A program made the translations under genes and the position numbers. From contig JBGOZF010000002.1 of the NCBI GenBank assembly GCA_041480065.1, positions 62,001 to 126,000 on the forward strand: a stretch of 64,000 nt of DNA, given 5' to 3'. The stretch's first letter is position 1. Every line of letters starts with the position of its first letter. Origin of the DNA: Fen-999 sp041480065 (GTDB lineage Bacteria; Pseudomonadota; Gammaproteobacteria; Burkholderiales; Rhodocyclaceae). The notes under the pieces are model-generated. The model made no database searches and was not told the origin of the DNA. It saw only the letters and a program-made list of their open reading frames with translations. Below are positions 45,582 through 54,225 of this stretch, in pieces.

Positions 45582-47462
45582 ATGGACGCAACCAATCCGG
45601 ACAAAAGCCGTACCGCACCGCTTGCTCTTGCCGCGCTCGGCGTGGTCTACGGCGACATCGGTACCAGTCCCTTGTACACGATCAAGGAAGTCTTCGCCGG
45701 CGCCCACCATCCGGTGCCGATCACGCCGGACAACGTTCTCGGCATCCTGTCGTTGATCTTCTGGTCCCTGACGGTTGTGGTGGCGCTCAAGTACGTGGTG
45801 TTCATCATGCGCGCCGACAACAAGGGCGAAGGCGGCATCATGGCCCTGATGGCACTGGTGCTGCGCGGGCTGGCGGATCGACCGATGGGGCCGCGATTGA
45901 TGATGCTGGGCCTGTTTGGCGCCGCTCTCTTTTACGGTGATAGCGTCATTACGCCGGCGATTTCGGTGCTTTCAGCGGTCGAAGGCCTGGAGGTGGCGAC
46001 GCCGGCCTTCAAGCCTTACATCATTCCTCTGACCCTGGTGGTGCTCCTGGTCTTGTTCGTCTTTCAGCGTCACGGCACCGCCAAGGTCGGCGGCCTCTTC
46101 GGCCCGATCATGACGGTCTGGTTCTTCACGCTGGCGGTGCTTGGCGCGATCAATATCGCCGCCGCGCCCCAGGTGCTCGCGTCGCTCAATCCGGAACATG
46201 CCTTCGGCTTCTTTGCCCGCAACCCGATGCTCGGTTTTCTCGCATTGGCGGCGTCGGTGCTGGCGCTGACCGGCGCCGAGGCTCTTTACGCCGACATGGG
46301 CCATTTCGGCCGCCATCCGGTTCAACTGGCCTGGTTTGCGTTGGTCATGCCGGCGCTGGTGCTCAATTACTTTGGTCAGGGCGCGCTGCTGCTGACGGAC
46401 CCGAAAGCAATCGCGAACCCCTTCTACCTTCTGGCACCTGATTGGGCGCTGTATCCCATGGTCGCGTTGTCCACCGTCGCCACCGTGATCGCTTCCCAGG
46501 CCGTCATCTCCGGCGCCTACTCGATTACCCAGCAGGCGATCCAGCTTGGCTACTCGCCGCGCATGGAGGTACAGCACACCTCGAGCCAGGAGCGAGGCCA
46601 GGTCTACTTGGCAGGCATCAACTGGGCTTTGTTGCTGGCCGTGGCGATGCTGGTGGTCGGGTTCGGCACCTCGACGAGTCTGGCCGCGGCCTACGGCATC
46701 GCTGTCACCGGCACCATGGTCATCACCACCATCCTGGCATTCGTCGTCGCGCGCACGCAATGGGGTTGGAGCCTTCTGAAATGCGCCTTGGTACTTGGCG
46801 GCTTCCTGGTCATCGACCTTGCCTATTTCTCGGCCAATCTGACCAAGATCCACGATGGCGGCTGGTTCCCGCTGGCGCTGGGCGCCGCCGTCTTCCTGTT
46901 GATGACCACGTGGAAGCGCGGCCGCAATCTGCTGCATTCGCGACTCGCCAGCGAAGCGCTGCCGCTTGACCAGTTTGTCACCAGCGTCACCAATACCGGC
47001 ATCACCGAAATTCCGGGCACCGCCGTATTCATGACGCCGAATCCGGCCATCGTGCCGCACGCGCTGCTGCACAGCATGAAGCACTACAAGTGTCTGCACG
47101 AGCGCATCGTGATCCTCACTGTCGATGCCTTCGATATCCCCCATGTTCCACCGACGGAAAGAGTGATGGTGGAAAGGCTCAACGGCCAGTTCGTTCTGGT
47201 ACGCGTCTTCTTCGGCTTCATGGACGAGCCCAATCTGCCCGATGCCCTGGAACGCTGCGCCGAGCAGGGCCTGGAGTTCGACATGATGGACACCTCGTTC
47301 TTCCTCGGCCGTGAAACCCTGATTCCGAAGATCGGCTCCGAAATGGCCTACTGGCGCGAGAAGCTCTTCATCGCCATGTTCCGCAACGCAGGCAGCGCCG
47401 CTGCCTACTTCAGGCTGCCGCCGAACCGAGTGGTCGAACTCGGCACGCAGATCGTTCTTTAA
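45582..47462 (+). CDS. kup: KUP-family low-affinity potassium transporter
   Basis: The 626-residue protein has about 12 membrane helices and the Kup start ALAALGVVYGDIGTSPLYTI. A C-terminal cytoplasmic domain ends in the family-typical VVELGTQ. It is divergent from kdp across 145 bp, so two potassium systems share one control region. The TAA stop (47460-47462) is completed by the first base of the IS element that inserted there; the protein is full length. Confidence 0.95.
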   Translation: MDATNPDKSRTAPLALAALGVVYGDIGTSPLYTIKEVFAGAHHPVPITPDNVLGILSLIFWSLTVVVALKYVVFIMRADNKGEGGIMALMALVLRGLADRPMGPRLMMLGLFGAALFYGDSVITPAISVLSAVEGLEVATPAFKPYIIPLTLVVLLVLFVFQRHGTAKVGGLFGPIMTVWFFTLAVLGAINIAAAPQVLASLNPEHAFGFFARNPMLGFLALAASVLALTGAEALYADMGHFGRHPVQLAWFALVMPALVLNYFGQGALLLTDPKAIANPFYLLAPDWALYPMVALSTVATVIASQAVISGAYSITQQAIQLGYSPRMEVQHTSSQERGQVYLAGINWALLLAVAMLVVGFGTSTSLAAAYGIAVTGTMVITTILAFVVARTQWGWSLLKCALVLGGFLVIDLAYFSANLTKIHDGGWFPLALGAAVFLLMTTWKRGRNLLHSRLASEALPLDQFVTSVTNTGITEIPGTAVFMTPNPAIVPHALLHSMKHYKCLHERIVILTVDAFDIPHVPPTERVMVERLNGQFVLVRVFFGFMDEPNLPDALERCAEQGLEFDMMDTSFFLGRETLIPKIGSEMAYWREKLFIAMFRNAGSAAAYFRLPPNRVVELGTQIVL

Positions 47463-48583
47463 ACATAGCGTCTTAAATAATGCCGCATAATCTGCGCAGC
47501 ACGGAATTGGGCTGTCGCCACCGGTCGAAGCATTGCTCGACCGCGGCGAGGAGTTCGGCCAAGGTGGCGAAGAAGCGATTATGGGTAGCCATCCGGCGAG
47601 CCAGCTTCCAGACGCGCTCGATCGGTGCCAACTGCGGGCTGTATGGCGGCAGGAAGAGCAGACGGAGTACCTTGCGGTATTGCCGAAGCAAGGGGGCGAG
47701 CAGCACGGCGTGGTGGTACCTGGCGTTGTCCAGTACGACGACCATGCGTTTGCCGCGCGAGCGATGTCGCAGGAGCTTCTTTAGGAAGCCCTCGAATGTG
47801 ACCGCATCGAATTTCTCGCACATGGCGCGCACGAACTTGCCGGTACTCAGACTGACCGCACCAAAGCAGGCCACCGATTTGCGGGTGGGGGCATGCATCA
47901 GCACTGGATCCTTGATCTCGGGCGGCACCCACATCCGGCACCGCGTGCCGTGCTGCTGGAAGTGGCATTCGTCCAGGCTCCACAGTTCAATGTCCCGGCG
48001 TCTTGCCAGACGGCCCAGTTCTTTTAACAGCCGCGACCTTGACGGGGTCGGACTCGGCCACTTGGGGTCTGGGCTTCCGAAGCCGGAAGCCCATCTGCCC
48101 GAAGATCCGTTGGCACTGGCGTACGCCCAGGGCGACGCCATAGCGCTGGCGCAGGTGTTCGGAAAGCAGTTTGCCATCCCACAGATGGCCAGCGAGCCCA
48201 AATGCCTCGGGGTCGCGTCGCAAGTCGCGTCCCAGCGCCGCCCGCTGTTTCGCATCCAACGTCGTCGGCCGGCCGGAACGCTCGCCTTCCCGCATACCCT
48301 CCAGCCCGTGGCTTTCGAAGCGCTTGACCCAGCGTTGTACCGTGCGCCGGTCCTCGCCGAACAACTCGGCGACCTGCTGACAGCTTTGGCCGCCGGTCAC
48401 CAGCAGCAGCCCATGCAGCCGGTGGTCGTAGCGCGACTCATCGGAACGGGCAATTTCTTGTTGAATGGCGATTCGCATCACTTCAGGATCGGCAATTTCC
48501 AGTTTCCTCATGACAGCACCTCCGGAACAGGGAACTGTCATCAGTATAGTTCAATAATGCGGCATTACTTATGGCGCGATGTT
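47462..48583 (-). mobile_element. IS630-family insertion sequence (1122 bp) with TA target duplication
   Basis: Terminal inverted repeats of about 27 bp start AACATAGCG at the left and, read inward from the right, AACATCGCG; both contain TAATGCCGCAT. The element is flanked by TA at 47460-47461 and 48584-48585, the TA duplication typical of IS630/Tc1. It inserted in TTAA shared by the stops of two convergent genes, and its terminal A restores both TAA codons, so neither gene is truncated. Confidence 0.9.
47473..48511 (-). CDS. IS630-family transposase in two overlapping frames
   Basis: The upstream frame (from ATG 48511, GGAGG upstream) encodes a helix-turn-helix half (SCQQVAELFGEDRRTVQRWV). 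The downstream frame, ending at 47473, encodes the DDE half (SLDECHFQQHG, VVLDNARYHHA, YSPQLAPIERVWK). The frames meet near 48021-48030, where the coding strand reads GCTGTTAAAAGA, an A-run suited to programmed frameshifting as in many IS630 elements. A +1 (or -2) shift is needed; it could equally be an inactivating mutation. Confidence 0.85.
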
Positions 48584-49260
48584 TAACCGGTAGCCCCCCG
48601 CAGGTAGTCCTCCAGCCTGCGGCCGCCGTCGGTCGAAAAGCGCTCGGCCATTGTCTCGATGTGCGTCATGCGATCAAGCCGAAAGGTGCGGAAATCCTCG
48701 CGCAACTCGCACCACGCGCCGAGCGTCCAGGCCTCGCCCCAGAAAAACAGTCCGAGCGGCCAGACAACGCGTTCAGTGACGACACCGTCGGCTCGCGTGT
48801 AGCCGAAGCGCAGCTTGCTCGAAGCCGCGATGGCCCGCCGCATGATCGCCAGCGGCCCGACCACCGCCGCGGGGACGTGAAAACCCGGCACCAGCAAGGC
48901 ATCGCGAGTTCGATCATTCCTGAGGCGCTCGGGAAGCGCGGCCTCGATCTTCAGCAGCGCACGCTCGGCCGCCCGGCCGAGTTCCGGATCGGACCAGCCC
49001 TTGACCATGCGGCTGCCCAGTGCGAGTGCGGCAAGCTCTTCTGGGTCGAACATCAGGGGTGGAAGGTGGTAGCCACCGCGCAGAAGATAGCCGACACCGG
49101 CCTCGCCTTCGACCGGAACGCCCGAAAGGCACAGATCCGCAACGTCGCGATAGATGGTCCGCTCGGAAACTTCGAGCGCTGTAGCAAGGTCGCGTGCCGT
49201 CACCACGCGGCCACGGCCGAGCAGCAACACAATCTGAAACAGGCGATCGGCACGGCGCAT
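48583..49260 (-). CDS. YafY-type transcription regulator with HTH and WYL domains
   Basis: The 225-residue protein has an N-terminal helix-turn-helix (TARDLATALEVSERTIYRDV, about residues 18-37) and a WYL-type domain (about 125-200, with WPLGLFFWGEAWTLGAWCEL, where the WYL triad is altered). Such regulators usually act on their neighbours. ATG 49260 with AGGAG is chosen over the longer frame. It is divergent from the SnoaL-VOC gene with a palindromic operator between. Its stop was hit and regenerated by the IS630 insertion. Confidence 0.85.
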   Translation of the reverse strand: MRRADRLFQIVLLLGRGRVVTARDLATALEVSERTIYRDVADLCLSGVPVEGEAGVGYLLRGGYHLPPLMFDPEELAALALGSRMVKGWSDPELGRAAERALLKIEAALPERLRNDRTRDALLVPGFHVPAAVVGPLAIMRRAIAASSKLRFGYTRADGVVTERVVWPLGLFFWGEAWTLGAWCELREDFRTFRLDRMTHIETMAERFSTDGGRRLEDYLRGATG

Positions 49261-49322
49261 GTTTGCTCGCTCCTGACGGCACGGTGTCAGCTTACCATTC
49301 CAGATACCGACTCCGAGGATGA

Positions 49323-49346
49323 CTACTGACACCACGCTGTCAGTAG
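49323..49346. promoter_or_regulatory. palindromic operator between regulator and SnoaL-VOC gene
   Basis: CTACTGACA and TGTCAGTAG form a perfect 9-bp inverted repeat around CCACGC, 63 bp upstream of the regulator ATG and 49 bp upstream of the SnoaL-VOC ATG. A further TGTCAG half-site lies at about 49284-49289. The position suggests binding by the divergent YafY-type protein (inference). Confidence 0.65.
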
Positions 49347-49394
49347 CGGTGACGGACAATGTCGTTGCCATTGACCGTCATGAAAGGACATGCC

Positions 49395-50168
49395 ATGAAC
49401 TTCGATCACCCGAGCAAGAATGAAATCTGGAACACGCTGCGCAAGCTCAACGACGCCTGGACCAAGGGAAATCCCGACGAACTCGCCCAGTACTTCCACC
49501 CCAACATGGTCGCCATCGCAGCCACCGAGCGTCTGCGCATCGAGGGCGGCGAGGCCTGCGTCGCCTCCTGGAAGAACTTTGCCCTTGCCGCCCGCATCCA
49601 CCGCTGGCAGGAAACCGAGCCGCGCATCAACCTTTACGGCGATGCGGCCGTCGTCACCTACTACTTCGACATGGCCTTCGACATGGGCCCGCAGAAGGTC
49701 GAAATGCGCGGCCGCGACATGTTCTTCTTCGTCCGCGAGAACGGCCGCTGGCTGGCGGTCGCCGATCAGTTCTCGCCCTATCCGCAGGCGCCGGCGACGA
49801 CGCAACGGGTCATCAACTGGTTCGAGATTCCGGCCGCCGATTTCGAGCGCGCCGTCCGCTTCTACGAGAACGTCTTCGCCGTCGCCTTGAAGCGCGAGAA
49901 CATGGGCGGCGGCCTGATGGGCGTCTTTCCCTACCAATGCCCGGCCACCGGCGGCGCGGTGTGCAGTGGGCCGCACTTCACGCCCGGGCCGGCCGGCGCG
50001 ATCATCTACCTCGACGGCGGCCCCGACCTCGCCGTGCCACTGGCCCGCATCGAGCCTGCCGGCGGACGAATCATCCTACCGAAGACGATCATCACCGCCG
50101 AAATCGGCTACATGGCATTATTCGTCGATACTGAAGGTAACCAGATCGGCCTGCATTCCCTGAATTGA
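49395..50168 (+). CDS. fusion of SnoaL-like (DUF4440-type) and glyoxalase/VOC domains
   Basis: The 257-residue protein joins a SnoaL/NTF2-like domain (about residues 1-130, with WNTLRKLNDAWTKGNPDELA and NGRWLAVADQFSPY) to a VOC domain (about 138-257, with INWFEIPAADFERAVRFYEN and IGYMALFVDTEGNQIGLHS). VOC proteins of this kind bind or detoxify small compounds; no substrate can be assigned. It is divergent from the WYL regulator and its stop overlaps the TTG start of tag (TTGA), so the pair may form a small stress unit. Confidence 0.8.
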   Translation: MNFDHPSKNEIWNTLRKLNDAWTKGNPDELAQYFHPNMVAIAATERLRIEGGEACVASWKNFALAARIHRWQETEPRINLYGDAAVVTYYFDMAFDMGPQKVEMRGRDMFFFVRENGRWLAVADQFSPYPQAPATTQRVINWFEIPAADFERAVRFYENVFAVALKRENMGGGLMGVFPYQCPATGGAVCSGPHFTPGPAGAIIYLDGGPDLAVPLARIEPAGGRIILPKTIITAEIGYMALFVDTEGNQIGLHSLN

Positions 50169-50752
50169 CACCCACGAACCCCGCCTCGCCTGAACTCGTC
50201 CGATGCCCCTGGTGCGGGAACGATCCGCTCTACGTCGCCTACCACGACGACGAATGGGGCGTGCCCTGCCACGACGACCGCAAGCTGTTCGAGTTCCTGA
50301 TTCTGGAAGGCGCCCAGGCCGGGCTGTCCTGGATCACGATCCTGCGCAAGCGCGAGAACTATCGCCGCACGCTCGATGGCTTCGATGCGGAACGCATCGC
50401 GCGCTACGACGAGAACGACATGGCGCGCCTGATGGCCGATCCCGGTATCGTCCGCAATCGGCTCAAAATCGCCGCCACTATCGCCAACGCCCGCTGTATC
50501 GTCGAAACGCGCGAACGCTTCGGCTCCTTCGATGCTTATCTCTGGCGCTTCGCCGATGGCCGGCCACGCAGAAATGCCTGGCGATCGCTGGCCGAGGTTC
50601 CGGCCGAGACCCCCGAATCGCGTGCGCTATCCAAGGATCTGCTGGCCCAAGGCTACAAGTTTGTCGGCCCGACCATTTGTTATGCTCTAATGCAGGCCGT
50701 TGGCATGGTCGATGATCACCTCATATCGTGCCATCGACACGGTGCCTCCTGA
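50165..50752 (+). CDS. tag: DNA-3-methyladenine glycosylase I
   Basis: The 195-residue protein has the Tag signature: CPWCGNDPLYVAYHDDEWG at the start, EGAQAGLSWITILRKRENYR in the middle and a C-terminal HLISCHRH; the Cys/His residues form the zinc site. It excises 3-methyladenine from alkylated DNA. The TTG start overlaps the previous stop, indicating translational coupling with the VOC fusion gene. Confidence 0.93.
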   Translation: MTPTNPASPELVRCPWCGNDPLYVAYHDDEWGVPCHDDRKLFEFLILEGAQAGLSWITILRKRENYRRTLDGFDAERIARYDENDMARLMADPGIVRNRLKIAATIANARCIVETRERFGSFDAYLWRFADGRPRRNAWRSLAEVPAETPESRALSKDLLAQGYKFVGPTICYALMQAVGMVDDHLISCHRHGAS

Positions 50753-50853
50753 ATCCAGGCCGCCATCGCACGTTTGACCTGCATCAACGAATGGACCCAT
50801 ATATCGGAATATAAGTAAGTAGCGTTTTTCTAACAGGTGAATGGGGGTTTGCC

Positions 50854-51399
50854 ATGTTGAAGATAATCGCCGCCTTCCTTGGGGGCATCGTCTTTACCGC
50901 TGTACTCGCCTGGAACATGATGGGGGGCCTCATGTTCAACGAACGGGTCAGTCCGTTCGGCGTCGAGGAAACCGTCGCCCGCATCCAGCACAACATCCAG
51001 GACACCGGAAACGGCTGGGCGCTTTCAGGCCTTCGCAACCCGGCGCGCGCCGTCCAGGCCGACGGCGGCAACACCCTGCCGGTGATGATGGTCGAGGCAT
51101 GCAGCACGCGCTACTCGAAACCCATCCTCAACGAGGACGCCGTCCGCTTCCTCTCCATCCTGATGCCCTGCAAGATCTCCGTCTACAAGAAGAACGACGG
51201 CAAGGTCTACATCGGCACCATGAACGCCGGGCTGATGGGCAAGATGTTCGGCCCACTGGTCGGCGACATCATGGGCCAGGTGGCCCAGGATCAGCAGAAG
51301 TTCCTGATCATGGACCCGAACAAGCCGGCGCCACCGATGGTCCTGCCCAAGGCGGGCGGTGAAGGCGGTGGTGGTGGTGGTGGTGGCGGCGGCTGCTGA
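50854..51399 (+). CDS. DUF302 membrane-anchored protein with polyglycine-cysteine tail
   Basis: The 181-residue protein has one N-terminal helix (about residues 3-25) and a DUF302 domain (about 30-150, with MMVEACSTRYSKPILNEDAV and LMPCKISVYKKNDGKVYIG). It ends in ten consecutive Gly and a terminal Cys. The tail is coded by repeated GGT/GGC and may vary in length by slippage. DUF302 proteins are often near sulfur or respiratory genes; the function is unknown. It lies 27 bp upstream of the octahaem cytochrome and likely starts that operon. Confidence 0.75.
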   Translation: MLKIIAAFLGGIVFTAVLAWNMMGGLMFNERVSPFGVEETVARIQHNIQDTGNGWALSGLRNPARAVQADGGNTLPVMMVEACSTRYSKPILNEDAVRFLSILMPCKISVYKKNDGKVYIGTMNAGLMGKMFGPLVGDIMGQVAQDQQKFLIMDPNKPAPPMVLPKAGGEGGGGGGGGGGC

Positions 51400-51426
51400 C
51401 ACATCGGCAACAGGAAGGGGGACACC

Positions 51427-53100
51427 ATGAAACGGAACACCATCCTCGGTGCGGGGTTGGCTTCGCTGCTGGTCATCTTCGGCGCCGCGAGCGCAACCGA
51501 TGCACCGGCACCGGCAGCGCCTGCGCAGCCGGCAGCCAAGCAAACGCGACAACCCAGTTCGGTCGAGCTTCGCGCCGCGCGCACGACTGCCGACCACAGC
51601 AAATTCAAGGAACTGCAACAGGACTTCAAAACCGGCCCGGAGGTTACCAAGGCCTGCCTTTCCTGCCACACGGAGGCAGCCAAGCAGCTCCACAAGACCA
51701 AGCACTGGACCTGGGAGTGGCTCAACCCGGAAAACAACCAGAAGTTGGGCAAGAAGAACGTCATCAACAACTTCTGCACTGCGGTGCCATCCAACTACGC
51801 CTTCTGCACCGCCTGTCACATCGGCTACGGCTGGCGCGACAACAACTTCGACTTCACGTCGGAAACCAACGTCGATTGCCTGGTGTGCCACGACACCACC
51901 GGCGACTACAAGAAGCTCCCGGGGCTTGCCGGTCACCCCGCCTACGAGCAGATCGAGTTTCCGCCGAAATCCGGCAAGATGGTGCCGGCGGTGGACCTCC
52001 AGGACATCGCGCAGAAGGTCGGTGCGACCAGCCGCGCCACTTGCGGCGCCTGCCACTTCCTGGGCGGCGGCGGCGATGCAGTGAAGCACGGCGATCTCGA
52101 CACCTCGCTGAAAAATCCGAAGCGCTACCTCGATGTGCACATGGACGCCAACGGGCTCAACTTCAGTTGCGGCACCTGCCACGCGACCAAGGGCCACAAC
52201 ATCCCCGGCAGCCGCTACACGCCTACGGCCAGGGACACCATCAAGACGCATATCCGCGGCAAGGTGGATGACTCCAACCCCTCGACCTGCCAGTCCTGCC
52301 ACGGCCAGAAGCCGCACAAGGACGACAGCATCATCACCGCCAAGCTCAACGAGCACACCGACAAGCTCGCCTGCCAGACCTGCCACATCCCGCAATTCGC
52401 GCGCGGCAACAAGCCGACCAAGATGACCTGGGACTGGTCCACGGCCGGCAAGCTCAAGGACGGCAAGCCCTTCACGATCAAGGACAGCGCCGGGCACGAC
52501 TCCTACGCCACCATCAAGGGCAACTTCACCTATGAATCGGACGTGATACCCCAATACCGATGGATCAACGGCAAGGTGAAGTACACCCTGCTCGGCGATC
52601 CGGTGAATGTCGGTGGCGTCACCGAAATCAACCACTACTATGGCGGCCCCGACGATGGCCAGTCGCGCATCTGGCCGGTCAAGGTCTTCCGTGGCAAGCA
52701 GCCCTTCGACGTGGAAACCAAGTCGCTGCTGGTACCGCATACTGCGGTGGGCTACGGCGAGAAGGACGATTCTGCCTACTGGCAGAACTTCAAGTGGGAT
52801 GCAGCGCTCAAGGCCGGGGCGGAAGCGGTCGGCCGGCCGTTCGGCGGCAAGTTCGACTTTGCCGCAACCGAGATGACATGGCCGATCACGCACATGGTGG
52901 CACCGAAGGAAGACGCCCTCACCTGCACCCAATGCCATAGCAGGAGCGGACGTCTCCAGAATGTCAAGGGCATCTACATGCCGGGCCGCGACAGCACCCG
53001 CTGGCTCGACATACTCGGTTGGCTGGGGGCACTGGGCACGCTGGTCGGCGTGCTGGGACACGGCGCGCTGCGCGTCTATCTGGCCAGAAAGCGGGGTTAA
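51427..53100 (+). CDS. octahaem tetrathionate reductase-family cytochrome c
   Basis: The 557-residue protein has a signal peptide, eight CXXCH motifs (CLSCH, CTACH, CLVCH, CGACH, CGTCH, CQSCH, CQTCH, CTQCH) and a C-terminal helix (about 530-550). CLSCHTEAAKQLHKTKHWTW, CLVCHDTTGDYKK and CGACHFLGGGGDAVKHGDLD fit the octahaem tetrathionate reductase (Otr) family known from Shewanella, whose active-site haem is ligated by lysine. Otr proteins reduce tetrathionate, nitrite and hydroxylamine in vitro; the physiological substrate is open. The following cytochrome b and monohaem c genes would link it to quinones. Confidence 0.88.
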   Translation: MKRNTILGAGLASLLVIFGAASATDAPAPAAPAQPAAKQTRQPSSVELRAARTTADHSKFKELQQDFKTGPEVTKACLSCHTEAAKQLHKTKHWTWEWLNPENNQKLGKKNVINNFCTAVPSNYAFCTACHIGYGWRDNNFDFTSETNVDCLVCHDTTGDYKKLPGLAGHPAYEQIEFPPKSGKMVPAVDLQDIAQKVGATSRATCGACHFLGGGGDAVKHGDLDTSLKNPKRYLDVHMDANGLNFSCGTCHATKGHNIPGSRYTPTARDTIKTHIRGKVDDSNPSTCQSCHGQKPHKDDSIITAKLNEHTDKLACQTCHIPQFARGNKPTKMTWDWSTAGKLKDGKPFTIKDSAGHDSYATIKGNFTYESDVIPQYRWINGKVKYTLLGDPVNVGGVTEINHYYGGPDDGQSRIWPVKVFRGKQPFDVETKSLLVPHTAVGYGEKDDSAYWQNFKWDAALKAGAEAVGRPFGGKFDFAATEMTWPITHMVAPKEDALTCTQCHSRSGRLQNVKGIYMPGRDSTRWLDILGWLGALGTLVGVLGHGALRVYLARKRG

Positions 53101-53104
53101 CATC

Positions 53105-53740
53105 ATGTCCGGACCAAGCACCAAGATCTACGTCTTCAAGCGCTTCGAGCGTTTCTGGCACTGGTCGCAGGCTGCGCTGATCATCTTCCTGCTGATCACC
53201 GGCTTCGAGATCCACGGCGCCTACGCCAACTTCGGCTTCAAGTCGGCAGTCCGTTACCACGTCATCACCGCCTGGACGCTTGTCGGGCTATGGGTGTTCG
53301 CGATCTTCTGGCACCTGACCACCGGCGAATGGAAGCAGTACATCCCGACCATGCAGAAGGTAGAAGCCATGATCCGGTACTACCTGACCGGCATCTTCAC
53401 CGACGCGCCGCATCCCTTCCGCGCCACTCGCCTGAAGAAGCACAACCCGCTGCAACGGCTGGCCTACCTGGGCGTGCTGCTCTTCATCAGCCCGATGATC
53501 TGGGTTTCAGGCTGGTTCTACATCTTCTACGGCAACTGGAAGGACTGGGGCTGGGACAAGTACCTGGCCCTGGAATGGGTCGCCTTCTTCCACACCATGG
53601 CGGCCTTCATGATGCTGATTTTCTTGATCGCCCACTTGTACCTGACTACCGCGGGCCACACGCCGACTTCCCACATCAAGGCCATGCTTACCGGCTGGGA
53701 GGAAGTCGACGCAGAAGAACCCGTGGAGCAGAAGTCCTAA
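53105..53740 (+). CDS. cytochrome b561-type quinone-reactive membrane subunit
   Basis: The 211-residue protein has four helices and histidines in FERFWHWSQAALIIFLLITG, HVITAWTLVGLWVFAIFWHL, WVAFFHTMAAFMMLIFLIAH and LYLTTAGHTPTSHIKAML, the pattern of the thiosulfate reductase/hydrogenase cytochrome b family. It would bind two haem b and exchange electrons with the quinone pool for the octahaem protein encoded 4 bp upstream. It is distinct from the three module cytochromes b. Confidence 0.88.
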   Translation: MSGPSTKIYVFKRFERFWHWSQAALIIFLLITGFEIHGAYANFGFKSAVRYHVITAWTLVGLWVFAIFWHLTTGEWKQYIPTMQKVEAMIRYYLTGIFTDAPHPFRATRLKKHNPLQRLAYLGVLLFISPMIWVSGWFYIFYGNWKDWGWDKYLALEWVAFFHTMAAFMMLIFLIAHLYLTTAGHTPTSHIKAMLTGWEEVDAEEPVEQKS

Positions 53741-53791
53741 GGAGTATTTCTTGAGCGGGGGAAGGCAATTGATACTTCGGGAGCCAATTCC

Positions 53792-54199
53792 ATGAACTTG
53801 TCTTTGCAGCGAGTCATACGTTTGTCGGTTTTCGCGGCGCTGGCGATCACCAGCTTTGCCGTCAGCGCCTACGAGGGAGATCTCAAGCGTGGCCGACTGT
53901 ATTTCCGGCAGATCTGCACCACCTGCCACCAGACGGCGCTGGGCAAGCCGATCCCGCCCAACGAGCGGCTCAAGGCCGAGTGGGCGGCGTACATCAAGGC
54001 CGACAAGCACGACAAGACCGGCAAGACCAATGCGTCGGTGAAGTACTTCACCGCCAAGGCCTATCGGGAAACGATCAAGGGCAGCAACAAAGCGGCCGAG
54101 AAACTGCTCAACGCCAACGATGCCGAGCTCTACGCCGACGTGCAGGCCTGGCTGCAGTACAGCGCCAAGGACTCCGACAATCCTTCCGGTTGCCAGTAG
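53792..54199 (+). CDS. monohaem periplasmic cytochrome c
   Basis: The 135-residue protein has a signal peptide (cleavage near VSA-YEGD, about residue 26) and one haem motif CTTCHQTALGKPI. The C-terminal helix DVQAWLQYSAKD is typical of a class I fold. It lies between the cytochrome b and YeeE genes and probably shuttles electrons for the octahaem enzyme. Confidence 0.88.
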   Translation: MNLSLQRVIRLSVFAALAITSFAVSAYEGDLKRGRLYFRQICTTCHQTALGKPIPPNERLKAEWAAYIKADKHDKTGKTNASVKYFTAKAYRETIKGSNKAAEKLLNANDAELYADVQAWLQYSAKDSDNPSGCQ

Positions 54200-54225
54200 C
54201 CGGCCGGCATACAAGGAGGGGCATC

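Noticed and set aside
51025..53124. 699-codon minus-strand frame opposite the octahaem cytochrome
   Set aside because: The plus frame carries eight CXXCH motifs; the minus frame has no recognisable domain.
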